From Rhizobium grahamii CCGE 502 (GTDB taxonomy: Bacteria > Pseudomonadota > Alphaproteobacteria > Rhizobiales > Rhizobiaceae), in contig NZ_AEYE02000036.1 in assembly GCF_000298315.2 (NCBI RefSeq), positions 1 to 64,000 on the forward strand: a stretch of 64,000 nt of DNA, read 5' to 3'. Positions 54,634 through 64,000 of the stretch are shown piece by piece. The translations under genes were made by a program, and so were the position numbers. Below the pieces are notes generated by a model. It worked only from the letters and a program-made list of their open reading frames with translations. It was not told where the DNA came from and did no database searches. Numbering within the stretch: the first letter of the stretch is position 1; every line of letters starts with the position of its first letter.

Positions 54634-55770
54634 TCAAGCGGCAATTTCGCCGGTATCAGTCTCGATGCTGGACTGGTCCCAAATCGCCACCGAAACACCC
54701 AAGGCGTGAAGCAGCTCCGCAAGCTCTGCGTCGTGTTTGCGGGGATCGCTATAGTCCCGACCAATCTCGATGAGGCGCTCTAGAAGCCGGTTGTTGACGG
54801 AAGCAAGCTCATGCTTTGAATTTGCCTCGACAAGGGATTGCAGAATCGAACGACCGGGAACGGGATTTCGTGGACTGATCAAGCCCGCTTCCTTTTCCTT
54901 CGAGCCCGACGTCCAAAGGCCACAACTCGCCAATGCGGCGCCTCCCACAATCAGTAAGCCGGACCAGAACAAGGAAGCGTCCAACACCGCGGATGTAAAA
55001 ATGGCAACCAGCACCGCTCCGATAAAAGGCTCGACATACGAGAAGGCGCCAAGCGCCTGAATGTCGCCCCGCTTCATTCCATGATCCCACATGTAGATGG
55101 CAAGGCCCATTGGCAGAACACCGAGTGCTGCCATCGCGGACCACTCTGCCACGTTCGGCCGAACCCAGCTTTCGAACGCGAGATGAGCCGAGAAGGAAAC
55201 GGCCGCAGACGCTGCGTAGAACCAGCCAAGAGCGGAGGTTGGAACCGCCGCCAGTGTCCGGGTTAGGACCGAATACAGGCCCCACAACGCAGCCGCAACG
55301 CCAATGAGCGCCAGGTAAAAAGGTGCCCCCTCGTAAATCGAGGCCTCACCGCCTCGATCGATAAGCAGTAGCACGCCACATAATCCGACAACGACACCGG
55401 CGACGTGCCACCACCTGAGTTTCTCGCCCGGCAGAAGACAGGAGCCAAGAACGATCATGAGCGGGGTCGTACCTTGAAGCAACGCGGCTGCTGCCGGCGG
55501 CGCCTTCTGGGTCGCGTAATAAATGCACCCATGATACCCAACAAGGGACGTCACCGACAGAAGCCAAACATGTATCGGCTGCCGGAACGCTTGAAGCGGA
55601 TGGCTTCCGGTGAGCAACCATATTGCCGGTGAGAGAGCTGCGGCGAAGAGGAACGCAATCGAAACGGTCTGCAGCGGAGGGATGGCCGTCGTGTAGGTTA
55701 CAAGCATGGTCTCGCTCGCCCAAAGCACGATCCCCAGGGCTCCGAGCGCAGAAGCAGCCAATCGGTTCAT
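54634..55770 (-). CDS. EamA/DMT-family transporter with a C-terminal extension
   Basis: 378 residues. Ten membrane helices in two EamA repeats (ALGIVLWASETMLVTYTTA; GVAAALWGLYSVLTRTLAA) end near residue 290. A soluble tail of about 85 residues follows (SKEKEAGLISPRNPVPG, then ELASVNNRLLERLIEIGRDY and an ALGVSVAIWDQSS end), unusual for the family and not recognised. The gene follows the ornithine-type decarboxylase gene by 14 bases, so the pair is an operon; export of a decarboxylation product or a related amine/amino acid is a reasonable inference. Confidence 0.85.
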   Translation of the reverse strand: MNRLAASALGALGIVLWASETMLVTYTTAIPPLQTVSIAFLFAAALSPAIWLLTGSHPLQAFRQPIHVWLLSVTSLVGYHGCIYYATQKAPPAAAALLQGTTPLMIVLGSCLLPGEKLRWWHVAGVVVGLCGVLLLIDRGGEASIYEGAPFYLALIGVAAALWGLYSVLTRTLAAVPTSALGWFYAASAAVSFSAHLAFESWVRPNVAEWSAMAALGVLPMGLAIYMWDHGMKRGDIQALGAFSYVEPFIGAVLVAIFTSAVLDASLFWSGLLIVGGAALASCGLWTSGSKEKEAGLISPRNPVPGRSILQSLVEANSKHELASVNNRLLERLIEIGRDYSDPRKHDAELAELLHALGVSVAIWDQSSIETDTGEIAA

Positions 55771-55784
55771 CTCGAAACCTGCTC

Positions 55785-57029
55785 CTACGCTCCGATGGTC
55801 ACGATATGGCCAGCAAAAAAGCCGTTGAAGTGCGTACGCATGGAAAGACTGTAAGCTCCCATCATACCCACCTCGATCCAGTCCCCCTCGCGGACGTCAT
55901 CCGGAAGGTTGAAAGGTGCGCCGAGGACATCATTTGAATCACACGTCGGCCCCCAGACCCTAAAGTCGGTGTATGTCGCGCATGCCCGCGAGGTGCTCGG
56001 AATGAGACGCACTGGCCGGCGTTCTTTCGGATGCCCGAGTTCCTGCAACGTGCCAAATACTCCGTCGTTAAGAAAGATATTACGATCGCGCCTCATGACC
56101 ACCTGGACCAGCGTCGTCCCGGCGGTAGCGACGAGTGCTCGCCCTGGCTCACACAAGATCGTGCAAGAGTGTGGAACGTTGCCATTGCGCAGGGCGCGCG
56201 CGACGCTCTTGAAATAGTGCCCGTGGCCAACAACGTCATCGCCGGGATAGGGAGCAGGAAACCCACCCCCGACATTCAGAACCGTGAGCTCCACTCCTGC
56301 CCGCTTAGCAACATCTGCGGCAAGTTCCACAGCATTTGAAAACGCGGCTGGTGCGAGACATTGCGACCCCACATGGAATGAAATCCCGACCTTGATCCCT
56401 TTCAGGTGAATCTCGCGCAGCAGGCCGATCGCCTTGTCCGGCGTCGCTCCGAATTTGGTCGAGAGAACATAGCGAGCGTCGGAACCGTTTGTAGCGAGCC
56501 TGACTGCAATCACGAGATCTTCGCTACCACCGGCTTCCTCTGCTATTTTCTCCACCTCCTCCAGGCAATCCACAGTGTAGAAGCGAATGCCGTGCAGATC
56601 ATTTGCCAACCGGATTGAACGGCGCGTCTTTGCCGGGTTGTTGTAGAACTTCCCGGCTTGGCTTCCAAACAAGCTGTCAATCAGCTCGACCTCGTGGAGA
56701 GAGGCAACGTCAAAGTTCGTAATTCCAGACTGATACAGAGTTTCCAGAACAAACGGATGGGGATTGCATTTGACGGCATATAGGCATTGCCCAGGAAACG
56801 AGGAAAAGCTCGCCGCAGCACTGCGCAGCCTTTCAGGTGAGATGCAGAAGACGGGTTCTGACGGCATAAGCTCGGCAACCATCGCGTCCACGCTTGCAAA
56901 ATTTCTGAGCGTATTTTGCGCGGGCGGGACTGCCCTGCCGACCGCCGAAAAGGCGGTCTCAATTTGACCTTGCAGATGTCGCGCGTCACGGCCGAGAACG
57001 TGCTCGGCCGAAGGAGCATAGGCATTCAT
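55785..57029 (-). CDS. PLP-dependent ornithine/lysine/arginine-type decarboxylase (alanine-racemase fold)
   Basis: 414 residues of fold type III. PLP Lys87 is in LYAVKCNPHP; the glycine loop is NVGGGFPAPYPG; phosphate-site residues are in CEPGRALVATAGT; the active-site Cys is in GPTCDSNDVLG and the substrate-end motif is MMGAYSLSMRTHFNG. The length and CDSxD motif match eukaryote-type ornithine decarboxylases, which also occur in alphaproteobacteria and may accept lysine. The product would be putrescine or cadaverine. A 37-residue N-terminal lead is unmatched. No riboswitch or antizyme was seen. The downstream DMT exporter is probably functionally linked. Confidence 0.9.
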   Translation of the reverse strand: MNAYAPSAEHVLGRDARHLQGQIETAFSAVGRAVPPAQNTLRNFASVDAMVAELMPSEPVFCISPERLRSAAASFSSFPGQCLYAVKCNPHPFVLETLYQSGITNFDVASLHEVELIDSLFGSQAGKFYNNPAKTRRSIRLANDLHGIRFYTVDCLEEVEKIAEEAGGSEDLVIAVRLATNGSDARYVLSTKFGATPDKAIGLLREIHLKGIKVGISFHVGSQCLAPAAFSNAVELAADVAKRAGVELTVLNVGGGFPAPYPGDDVVGHGHYFKSVARALRNGNVPHSCTILCEPGRALVATAGTTLVQVVMRRDRNIFLNDGVFGTLQELGHPKERRPVRLIPSTSRACATYTDFRVWGPTCDSNDVLGAPFNLPDDVREGDWIEVGMMGAYSLSMRTHFNGFFAGHIVTIGA

Positions 57030-57068
57030 CTTTATTGACCTGATTTGATTATTCTTCTTGTTTGAACG

Positions 57069-59666
57069 CTATGCGGCTTGTTCGCCAGTTTTTTTGCCGG
57101 AACTCCAGCGCGCGATGAAGGCCGACAGCTCCGGTGCTGTCACGGGTCGGCTGAAGTAGAACCCCTGCAACTGGTCGCAACCCTCCTGGGCGAGGAAAGC
57201 GGCCTGCTCCGGAGTCTCAACGCCTTCTGCAGTCGTCGTCATGTTCAGGCTTTGGCCGAGGCTAATCACGGACTTCACGATGGCACCCGACTTATCCTTG
57301 CTGCTCATATCCCCGATGAACGACTTATCGATCTTGATCTTGTCGAATGGGAACGAATTCAGGTAGCCGAGCGACGAGTACCCCGTGCCGAAATCATCCA
57401 TGGCAATCTTGACGCCCAAGCCCTTGAGGCCATTCAGAATTTCCAGGGCCGCCGAGGAGTCGTTGATAAGAACACTCTCCGTGATCTCGAGTTCCAGGCG
57501 CGAAGGATCGAGCCCTGTGCGAACCAGGACTTCGCGAACTGTCTCAACAAGCTCCCTGTTACGGAACTGCACGGGCGAAAGGTTTACCGCGACCCGAAGT
57601 CCGTCCCATTCCATGACTTGGCGGCAGGCAGTCTCGAGGATCCATTCGCCCATCGAAATAATGAGGCCGGTCTCCTCAGCGAGCGGAATGAAGTCAGCCG
57701 GAGACACCAGACCGCGGACGGGATGTCTCCATCGAACCAGCGCTTCCACGGCTGCAACGTCGTGCTGGACGAGATCGATCAAAGGCTGATAGTGAACCTC
57801 GAGTTCGTCCTTCAGGACCGCTTGGCGAAGATCATATTCGAGTGCCTTGCGCTCCTGGAGTTCGGCATCCATTTGGGCCTCGAAAATCCGATAGGTTGCC
57901 CGACCGCTTTGCTTAGCTCGGTAGAGCGCGATGTCCGCACTCTTAAGCAGTCGCTCCGGATCTCCATCGTCGACGTTTGCAATTGCGATCCCGATACTCA
58001 CACCGACATGAAGTTCTTGACCTTCAATGGTAAACGGAGCGCGCACCACATCGATAAGTTTTCGGCTGAGTTCCTCGGCTTCCAGCGGCTGGTTGATGCC
58101 CATCTGAATAATAGCGAACTCATCACCGCCCAGCCGGGCAACGGTGTCAGTTGGGTGCACGCATCCCCTCAGCCGGCCCGAAAGCTGCTGGAGTAGCAAA
58201 TCGCCTGCACCATGGCCCAAGGTATCGTTGACTTCCTTGAAGTGATCGAGATCAAGGCAAATCACCGAAACTCTCGCGGTCTGCTCCGCGTTGGATGTAA
58301 GGGCTACATTCAGGCGTTCCCGGAATAGGACCCGGTTGGGAAGGCCCGTCAGGGCATCATGGTGCGCCAGATGGCTCGCGCGCTCTTGGGCTTCTACTTC
58401 TTCGGTGATGTCTGTTGCCGTTCCCCTGAAGCCAAGGAATTCCCCCGCGGCCCCAAGGATCGGACGTCCGGCCAATCTGGAGATGCGAGTGTGGCCCTTC
58501 GCATCGCGATAGCAGCAGCGAAGATCCCTGAACGACACGTGGTCGTGGGACCCCTCGACGAGCCGCTTCCACCCGTCGGAGTCAGCGTCGCTCGAAAAGA
58601 ACTGACCGAGTGTCTTGCCGAGAACATCAGTGGCGGGCAGCCCGGTGACATCGGTGAAGCGTGTCGAGAAGTAGACCAACTTGAGCGAATGGTCAGTTTC
58701 CCAAATCCAATCGGACGATGCTTCCGCGACGTCCCTGAACCTTACTTCGCTTTCCTTCAGGGTCTGGGCGTAGGCTTCCACGGTTTTAGCGGAATCCGCC
58801 AATTCTTTTGTCGAACGCCTGGCATTGCGTACGACAAGAGCTGAAAACGCCGCCAGGACGGCAAGAACCAGACATAGCGGGGGCAGAATAAACCGGAGCA
58901 GCTGGTACCCCGGCTTTGCGGGTGACCAGGTTATGGCTCCGAGGAAGACTCTGTCCTGCGTCAGCAACGGTATCGACGCTTCAGCATCGCTAGCCTCGTG
59001 AAGCGAGATCTTCAAGTCGGAGAGAAGGTAGTCTCGCCCCATGCGATCAAGAAATTTCTGGTCCAGCCGCTTTGCGAAGGCGAGCATCGTAAGATCTCGC
59101 GGCTTTACCGTCGATCGATCAATCGAGGCGGGCAACAAAGCGCTGGCCGCAACCAGGAATACATTGTCTCCGGACTTGATCAAGCTCGTGACCGGATCTG
59201 TTTGGATCGCGGCGACGTGCAAGAGATCACGCAATCCGCGTGGCATCAGCTGGAGCGCATCGACACTCTGCGGCACGCCTTCGACGACGGCGTACACCGT
59301 CTTTTCATTGGGATCGACCGCAAAGGCCATCTCATAACCCAGACCTTCAAAGATGTTTGCCCCGATATTCCCGTCGGTTGCCGCCCACTCCACGTCGAGC
59401 TTCTCGTGCAGGTTCTTGTATGCGTCCTCCCAGACTGCATAATCCCTCAGATTGCGTGCGACCTCGCGAGCTTTGACTTGAAGGGCGGTGGTTGCAAGCT
59501 TGGTGGAAGCTTGGACTTCCAGAATATTTTGCTGACGCCCAGATAGGACAACAATCGCTATCACAACCGCAATTGAAACAATGAGGATCCCAGCCATAGG
59601 AAAAACGATCCGACGGTTGAAATCTCGACCGAAAAAATATGCCGTGGGAGGGATAAGGCCGCGCAT
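57069..59666 (-). CDS. CHASE4-PAS-GGDEF-EAL cyclic-di-GMP protein
   Basis: 865 residues. A membrane helix (residues 20-45), a periplasmic CHASE4-like sensor (VARNLRDYAVWEDAYKNLHE) and a second helix near 255-280 are followed by a PAS domain (FRDVAEASSDWIWETD). A GGDEF domain with intact RLGGDEFAII and an EAL domain with EALVRWRHP, the NLSPVQF, ITESVL and MDDFGTGYSSL motifs and KIDKSFI complete it, so both synthesis and breakdown of c-di-GMP are possible. The inhibitory RxxD site reads HPTD, so product inhibition may be absent. It probably controls motility or surface matrix. It stands alone, 39 bases upstream of the decarboxylase gene. Confidence 0.93.
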   Translation of the reverse strand: MRGLIPPTAYFFGRDFNRRIVFPMAGILIVSIAVVIAIVVLSGRQQNILEVQASTKLATTALQVKAREVARNLRDYAVWEDAYKNLHEKLDVEWAATDGNIGANIFEGLGYEMAFAVDPNEKTVYAVVEGVPQSVDALQLMPRGLRDLLHVAAIQTDPVTSLIKSGDNVFLVAASALLPASIDRSTVKPRDLTMLAFAKRLDQKFLDRMGRDYLLSDLKISLHEASDAEASIPLLTQDRVFLGAITWSPAKPGYQLLRFILPPLCLVLAVLAAFSALVVRNARRSTKELADSAKTVEAYAQTLKESEVRFRDVAEASSDWIWETDHSLKLVYFSTRFTDVTGLPATDVLGKTLGQFFSSDADSDGWKRLVEGSHDHVSFRDLRCCYRDAKGHTRISRLAGRPILGAAGEFLGFRGTATDITEEVEAQERASHLAHHDALTGLPNRVLFRERLNVALTSNAEQTARVSVICLDLDHFKEVNDTLGHGAGDLLLQQLSGRLRGCVHPTDTVARLGGDEFAIIQMGINQPLEAEELSRKLIDVVRAPFTIEGQELHVGVSIGIAIANVDDGDPERLLKSADIALYRAKQSGRATYRIFEAQMDAELQERKALEYDLRQAVLKDELEVHYQPLIDLVQHDVAAVEALVRWRHPVRGLVSPADFIPLAEETGLIISMGEWILETACRQVMEWDGLRVAVNLSPVQFRNRELVETVREVLVRTGLDPSRLELEITESVLINDSSAALEILNGLKGLGVKIAMDDFGTGYSSLGYLNSFPFDKIKIDKSFIGDMSSKDKSGAIVKSVISLGQSLNMTTTAEGVETPEQAAFLAQEGCDQLQGFYFSRPVTAPELSAFIARWSSGKKTGEQAA

Positions 59667-59859
59667 TTTTTCCTCGTTGGTTTTTTCAAAACTAAGAGTT
59701 GAAATGCAAATGCTCAGTTAATTAGAATTGTAACTTTTCGCGTTGGTTAACAATGAATGGATCTATTTGAGTGGTCGTCTTAATACCTGCATCCCGGTGC
59801 AGGATCTTACCGCCTGCCTATTGCTGGGCCGCAATACTCCCCGTAAAGTAGAGACGCTG
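59667..59859. promoter_or_regulatory. Leader region of the c-di-GMP gene
   Basis: A/T-rich compared with its surroundings (for example around 59700-59770), consistent with the leftward promoter. No specific box or operator could be assigned. Confidence 0.35.
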
Positions 59860-60180
59860 AATTGGGAAGGTTCCCATGCCACCAATATCAAGCAGCATTC
59901 TCGGGCCAATATGGCATCGGCTCAGGCCAAGTGATAGAGCGGACCGTCGATGAGCCGAGGCTCGAAATTTCAAGTATTACCGGTACCTCAACGGGTGGAA
60001 TGAATGCTGTGGTTCTCGCCTGTGGTTTTGCGCAGAATGGCGAGAAAGGTGCAACAATGCGGTTGAAGCATTCTGGCGCCGCGTCAGCGACATTGCCCGG
60101 TTCAGCCCCAGCCACCCGGCAGCTTTCGAAGTAAGCGAGTGTCACCGTCCCCGAAGCCATCTCGGTCGTCATTTCCGCGG
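59860..60180 (+). pseudogene. Patatin-like phospholipase fragment
   Basis: One frame reads SGQYGIGSGQVIERTVDEPRL then SSITGTSTGGMNAVVLACGFAQ, which carries the GxSxG nucleophile motif of patatins. After GATMR the reading changes to AVEAFWRRVSDIARFSP, as expected for the continuation in intact rhizobial patatins. No start codon or C-terminal half with the catalytic Asp remains. A remnant, not a working lipase. Confidence 0.65.
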
Positions 60181-60566
60181 TGAGCCCCGCAGCACCCGAG
60201 GATAAGCCTTCGCGGCATCGGCCAAACCAGCCGCGTTCTCGCTATCCACGTTCAGAATACACTTTGGTATAGTCGATCAGGTTCACCCACTCCGGTATTG
60301 GTCCATGTGGGACTATCGACGGACGCCCACGCCAGAGAAACCGAGCCGTCCAGATCAGGTCACTGGATAAGGGTACTCGTATTCAGGACTGGCGAACCGC
60401 GATTGTTCCATCGCACATGTCGGCGTGAACCGGATCCAAGTGACCGCGAGGAGGCAGTGAAGCCGACCGGCGAACCATCAATGGCCAAGTCTTTTTTCAA
60501 GCTGGGACACACGATCTCCCCGTACGCTGTTCCTTCAGTCCGCCTCTCTCAAGAAGGAGAAAACTC
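60181..60566. promoter_or_regulatory. Region upstream of poxB
   Basis: Patatin-related debris may extend into the first part. Nothing else was recognised except the strong ribosome site AGAAGGAGAAAACTC directly before the start at 60567. Confidence 0.4.
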
Positions 60567-62294
60567 ATGGTGGAAAAAGTTGCCGATCAATTTGCCACAA
60601 CGCTCGCTGCCGCGGGCGTCCGCCGCATATACGGTGTCGTCGGAGACAGCCTCAATGGTCTTACTGACGCCATTCGCCGTCAGGGCTTGATCGAGTGGGT
60701 TCACGTGCGACACGAAGAGTCGGGAGCGTTTGCTGCGAGTGCGGAAGCTCACCTCACGGGCTCCCTGGCAGTATGTGCCGGAAGTTGCGGCCCGGGAAAT
60801 CTGCATCTGATCAACGGCCTGTTCGATGCGCACCGCTCCCGCGTTCCGATTCTGGCGATTGCCGCGCACATTCCCTCCGCAGAGATCGGTTCGGGATATT
60901 TCCAGGAAACTCATCCGCAGGAACTCTTCAAGGCATGCAGCGATTATTGCGAGCTTGTCTCACAGGCAAGCCAAATGCCCCGGACATTGGAGATCGCAAT
61001 TAGGCAAGCCGTAGGCAACCGGGGTGTCGCGGTCGTCGTGATCCCCGGAGACGTCCAGCTGCAACCGGCAGCGTCCTTGACTAAACCCCGGCCACTTGCT
61101 TTGCTTCCGCGTGCACCTCACGTCGTGCCGTCTGCCGATGACGTCAATGCGCTTGCGACGTTTTTGAATGGCGATGGCCGCATAACAATTTTCTGCGGTT
61201 CGGGCTGCGCCGAGGCGCATCAAGAGATTGTGGCACTTGCCGAGAAGCTGAAGGCGCCAGTCGTTCACGCGCTTAGGGGCAAGGAGTATATCGAGTACGA
61301 CAACCCCTATGATGTCGGGATGACCGGCCTTATCGGGTTCTCGTCGGGCTACTATGCGATGCTCGACTGCGACGTTCTGCTCATGCTCGGAACGGATTTC
61401 CCCTATCGCCAGTTCTACCCGAAAGGCGACGGGGTGAAGATCGCACAGGTCGACATACGACCTGGCAACATCGGCAGGCGGGCTCCTGTCGATCTGGGAA
61501 TCGTAGGCGACGTCAAGCATACGATCAAGTCGATCCTGCCGCGGATCGAACCTCGCAGCAACAGGAAGCATCTCGATCAGGCCGTCGCGCACACGCGCAA
61601 GGAACTTGACGCCCTCGCCGGAGCAAAGCCCGGTACCGGGCTTATACATCCACAACAGGTTGCCAAGGCACTAAGCGATCTCGCATCGGATGATGCGATC
61701 TTCACCTGTGACGTTGGGCTGCCAACCGTCTGGGCAGCAAGATATCTGGCAATGAACGGCAAGCGCCGGCTGGTCGGCTCGTTCTGGCATGGCTCGATGG
61801 CCAATGCGATGACCCAATCGCTCGGCGCTCAGGCGACTTTCCCGGAACGCCAAGTTATCTCGCTGTCGGGCGACGGTGGCTTCTCAATGCTTATGGGTGA
61901 TATCCTGACCTTTGCGCAGCTAAAGCTTCCGGCGAAAATCGTCATCTTCAATAACTCGGCACTCGGCTTCATCGAGGTCGAGCAGAAGTCGACAGGGTTT
62001 CTTCCATTTGGCACGGACCTATCGAACCCGAACTTTGCCGCAATGGCCGAAGCGATCGGAATAAAAGGCGTCAGGCTCGAAGATCCGGCCGATGTTGAAC
62101 GGGGCATCCGCGAAGCGCTCACCCACGACGGGCCCGTGATTGTCGATGCTGTGGTCGCGCGCACGGAGTTGCCGATTCCGCCTTCCATTAGCGTCGAAAT
62201 GGCCAAGGGCTTCACTCTGTACATGCTGAAGGCAGTATTTAGCGGGCGCGGAGACGAATTGCTCGACCTCTCAAAAACGAACCTCTGGCATTGA
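60567..62294 (+). CDS. poxB: Pyruvate dehydrogenase (quinone) / pyruvate oxidase, ThDP- and FAD-dependent
   Basis: 575 residues, close to Escherichia coli PoxB. The Pyr-domain opening [18 protein letters not shown], catalytic Glu in [26 protein letters not shown], and the FAD-domain segment [19 protein letters not shown] lead to a PP domain with the intact ThDP/Mg motif [13 protein letters not shown] ... FNNSALGFI. It would oxidise pyruvate to acetate and CO2 and pass electrons to quinone at the membrane, useful at low growth rate or microaerobically. No phosphate-oxidase-specific features were assigned. An AraC-type gene follows on the same strand. Confidence 0.9.
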   Translation: MVEKVADQFATTLAAAGVRRIYGVVGDSLNGLTDAIRRQGLIEWVHVRHEESGAFAASAEAHLTGSLAVCAGSCGPGNLHLINGLFDAHRSRVPILAIAAHIPSAEIGSGYFQETHPQELFKACSDYCELVSQASQMPRTLEIAIRQAVGNRGVAVVVIPGDVQLQPAASLTKPRPLALLPRAPHVVPSADDVNALATFLNGDGRITIFCGSGCAEAHQEIVALAEKLKAPVVHALRGKEYIEYDNPYDVGMTGLIGFSSGYYAMLDCDVLLMLGTDFPYRQFYPKGDGVKIAQVDIRPGNIGRRAPVDLGIVGDVKHTIKSILPRIEPRSNRKHLDQAVAHTRKELDALAGAKPGTGLIHPQQVAKALSDLASDDAIFTCDVGLPTVWAARYLAMNGKRRLVGSFWHGSMANAMTQSLGAQATFPERQVISLSGDGGFSMLMGDILTFAQLKLPAKIVIFNNSALGFIEVEQKSTGFLPFGTDLSNPNFAAMAEAIGIKGVRLEDPADVERGIREALTHDGPVIVDAVVARTELPIPPSISVEMAKGFTLYMLKAVFSGRGDELLDLSKTNLWH

Positions 62295-62488
62295 GGAGGC
62301 GGTACGAGGGGATACAACGGCGCTCCTCCGTTCGCGAACAAAGTTCGCGTTCACCATCTTGTTTCACATCTATGCCCGAGGCTTAGTGGGGTCATACCAT
62401 CGTCCAGTGAAATACACCGATCGTACAATTCATTGCCGACATCCCGCACCTCACTATGGACCAACGGAACAATCCCAGGAGATCACCG
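62295..62488. other. Gap between poxB and the AraC-type gene
   Basis: About 190 bases without a gene. GCGAACAAAGTTCGC (62333-62347) is a 6-bp inverted repeat with AAA in the middle, possibly an operator or part of a terminator. Confidence 0.4.
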
Positions 62489-63052
62489 ATGCCCGACAGC
62501 GCCATCCCCTTCACTCGTCACACGCGCTCCTTTCAGCTCGGGGACGCCAGCCATGAGATCTCGACCGAAGTCTCGCGCTTGCTGCTGCACGCCGTGAGAT
62601 ATGTTGACCGGGATGAGGCCATCACCATAAATCTAGTGAAGAAGGCCTCTACCTTGCTGCGGCCTTTCGGAATTAGTGGCGTTGAAAACGAAAAAGGCTC
62701 AACATGCGGCCTTGCCCCTTGGCAGATCAACCGTTTGAAGCGCTTCGTCGATGACAGGATATCCCGCCCGATTTCACTTGAGGACCTCGCCGCTCTGGTT
62801 CGGTTGAGCACAAGCTACTTTGCCGCGTCGTTCAAGACTAGCTTTGGCATGACGCCACACAGCTACGTCGTTTCGCGCCGAGTCGAGCATGCCAAGCGCA
62901 GGATGCTGACAACCAACGCCTCCCTCTGCGAGATTGCTTTAGATTGCGGTTTGGCCGACCAATCGCATCTTTCGCGCGTTTTCCGTCGCGCGACCGGGAC
63001 CACACCAAGCGCATGGCGCCGATATGCGGCAAGAGCTGATTTAGCGCGCTAG
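62489..63052 (+). CDS. AraC-family transcriptional regulator (short form)
   Basis: 187 residues from the ATG at 62489 (AGGAG upstream); an in-frame ATG at 62456 is possible. Only a short N-terminal segment precedes the double helix-turn-helix at about 85-180: the first has ISLEDLAALVRLSTSYFAASFK and GMTPHSYVVSRRVEHAKRRML, the second has SLCEIALDCGLADQSHLSRVF and RATGTTPSAWRRY. The lack of an ordinary ligand domain is like short rhizobial AraC regulators. It may control the upstream poxB gene or other loci. Confidence 0.88.
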   Translation: MPDSAIPFTRHTRSFQLGDASHEISTEVSRLLLHAVRYVDRDEAITINLVKKASTLLRPFGISGVENEKGSTCGLAPWQINRLKRFVDDRISRPISLEDLAALVRLSTSYFAASFKTSFGMTPHSYVVSRRVEHAKRRMLTTNASLCEIALDCGLADQSHLSRVFRRATGTTPSAWRRYAARADLAR

Positions 63053-63844
63053 ATCGTCCCTTAGGCAGCATCTGGTCGCTACAGTACCCTTTCGCGCTGA
63101 TTGCCGTTGTTCTATTGCTCGGCTGGAGAAGATTCCGATCATGATTGCCGACTTCGTCATTACCGCCCAGCGCAACGAGGAAGCGGGCCGGTAAATGCTT
63201 GAAACAACCATCACTTCGAAGCACCAAGACATGCCCACTTCAACCGACCGCTGAAGCGGTAATGGAGGTAGCTTAATGGATTGTCCGCTCTGTCAATGCT
63301 TGCGTTTCAGCCGACTTTGATTTCTGCTTGGCGTTTGCGCCAGCTGCTGCGGCGACACAGGCATCAACAGCCAATCATCCATGGCTCGCGATCGCGTTGC
63401 ACACGACAAACGGCATCTCGGCTCAACTATTCCCACTCGCAGCACTACTTGCGGAAGGAGCCAACATGGATCTTGTCGGCGCGGGTTATAGCGACTTCAC
63501 ACCGACCAGCGGGACACCATCGAAACAGCTCATCCGCACCCGCCTCACTTCGCGGATGCATTTTTGCAGGCTCTTTACGGCAGCCTCAAACATCGACCTG
63601 AGACCACACAGGGTAGCGGTCTTGCCGATGTGCTCGCTTACAAGGATCCCAAATTCCATCGCAGGGACTTCAGCCGTCTCATGCTCCAATCGCAGTGGAC
63701 GAATGCAAGGTAGTCAGCGCGCCCTCGTTGATCCCCCCGGCGGACATTCCTTCCGCATCAACACCCGGTTGGCATTATGAAGCTGTTGCTCTCATACTTC
63801 TGCTCCGTACGGAGCAATCGCTCCCAACACTGCCGATGGTACCC
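63053..63844. other. No certain gene
   Basis: Nearly 800 bases. A leftward 67-codon frame (63486-63689) and rightward frames in 63281-63780 are open but match nothing known. The sequence looks like eroded coding DNA between the AraC gene and the broken TetR gene. Confidence 0.35.
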
Positions 63845-64000
63845 ATGGCCAGACCACGCGAAGTCAAGCAGGCGGCACTCGATGTAGCGAACGCTTGAGG
63901 GACCAGGGCTATGCGGCAACCGCGACCCGCAAGGTGTCAGGATGCAAGAGGGCTTACGCCCTCCAGCATGTACGCGGCCTTTGGCGACAGACGCCGATTT
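63845..64000 (+). pseudogene. TetR-family regulator, N-terminal part, frameshifted and cut by the window edge
   Basis: An ATG at 63845 opens MARPREVKQAALDVANA and stops. In a second frame the expected continuation is LRDQGYAATATR, and in a third TPSSMYAAFGDRR, the recognition-helix end of TetR proteins. Together these follow the N-terminal helix-turn-helix of a TetR regulator in the right order and spacing, so at least two indels have broken the gene. The ligand domain lies beyond the window. Confidence 0.7.

Noticed and set aside
57078-58196. 372-codon plus-strand frame
   Set aside because: Antisense to the GGDEF-EAL gene; no family resemblance.

Overview
The window is GC-rich alphaproteobacterial DNA, most like an accessory replicon (megaplasmid or chromid) of a Rhizobium/Agrobacterium-type bacterium. 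This is inferred from gene content: FixJ-type response regulators, a BA14K-family protein, a DUF1127 protein, TadE/TadG genes, a family-5 solute-binding ABC system beside uronate genes, and a 42-residue Lys-rich protein of a kind common in rhizobia. No rRNA, tRNA, CRISPR array, replication gene or intact transposase was seen. Roughly ten loci are frameshifted, truncated or stopped, so the region is mosaic and partly decaying.

Layout. 1-4081 (minus): 3'-truncated giant modular protein with an N,N-dimethylformamidase-beta-like domain, an Ig-like domain, DUF4082 and cadherin/VCBS-type repeats. 4406-8913 (plus): tight three-gene cassette of a ThDP-dependent lyase/synthase, an FAD amino-acid/amine oxidase and a KASIII-like protein without the catalytic Cys. 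This is the best candidate for an undescribed small-molecule pathway. 9020-12955 (minus): adenylate-cyclase/AAA-ATPase regulator. 13.1-23.2 kb: two-component signalling (three FixJ-like or receiver proteins, one soluble PAS histidine kinase), two short-chain-dehydrogenase-type proteins, an MFS transporter, a periplasmic cupin, and remnants of sensor and membrane-protein genes.

23.3-34.9 kb is a coherent uronate/pectin-fragment catabolic island. It holds kduD, kdgF, kduI and kdgD (minus), a FadR-type GntR regulator, a divergent enolase-superfamily dehydratase/cycloisomerase, a carbohydrate-esterase-like hydrolase and a five-gene peptide/oligosaccharide-type ABC importer. A 13-bp near-palindrome (GAGATATTATGAC or a one-base variant) was seen at all three promoters of the island. 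This suggests one regulon in which imported uronate oligomers or monomers are isomerised, reduced, or dehydrated toward 2-ketoglutarate semialdehyde.

35.4-39.3 kb: a Tat-exported L,D-transpeptidase overlapping an OmpA-like lipoprotein, then a decaying tadE-tadE-tadG set in which tadG has an in-frame stop. 39.9-45.9 kb: a cold-shock protein, a broken Rieske/FAD oxidoreductase, DUF6494, BA14K, the small basic protein, a MocR regulator with an inverted repeat at its start, DUF1127 and a TauE/SafE exporter. 46.6-54.5 kb: broken secreted-protein and VOC genes, an NTF2-like DUF1348 protein, a GH38 alpha-mannosidase and about 1.9 kb without a convincing gene. 54.6-64 kb: a DMT exporter paired with an ornithine-type PLP decarboxylase, a CHASE4-PAS-GGDEF-EAL protein, a patatin remnant, PoxB-type pyruvate dehydrogenase, an AraC regulator and a broken TetR gene at the right edge.
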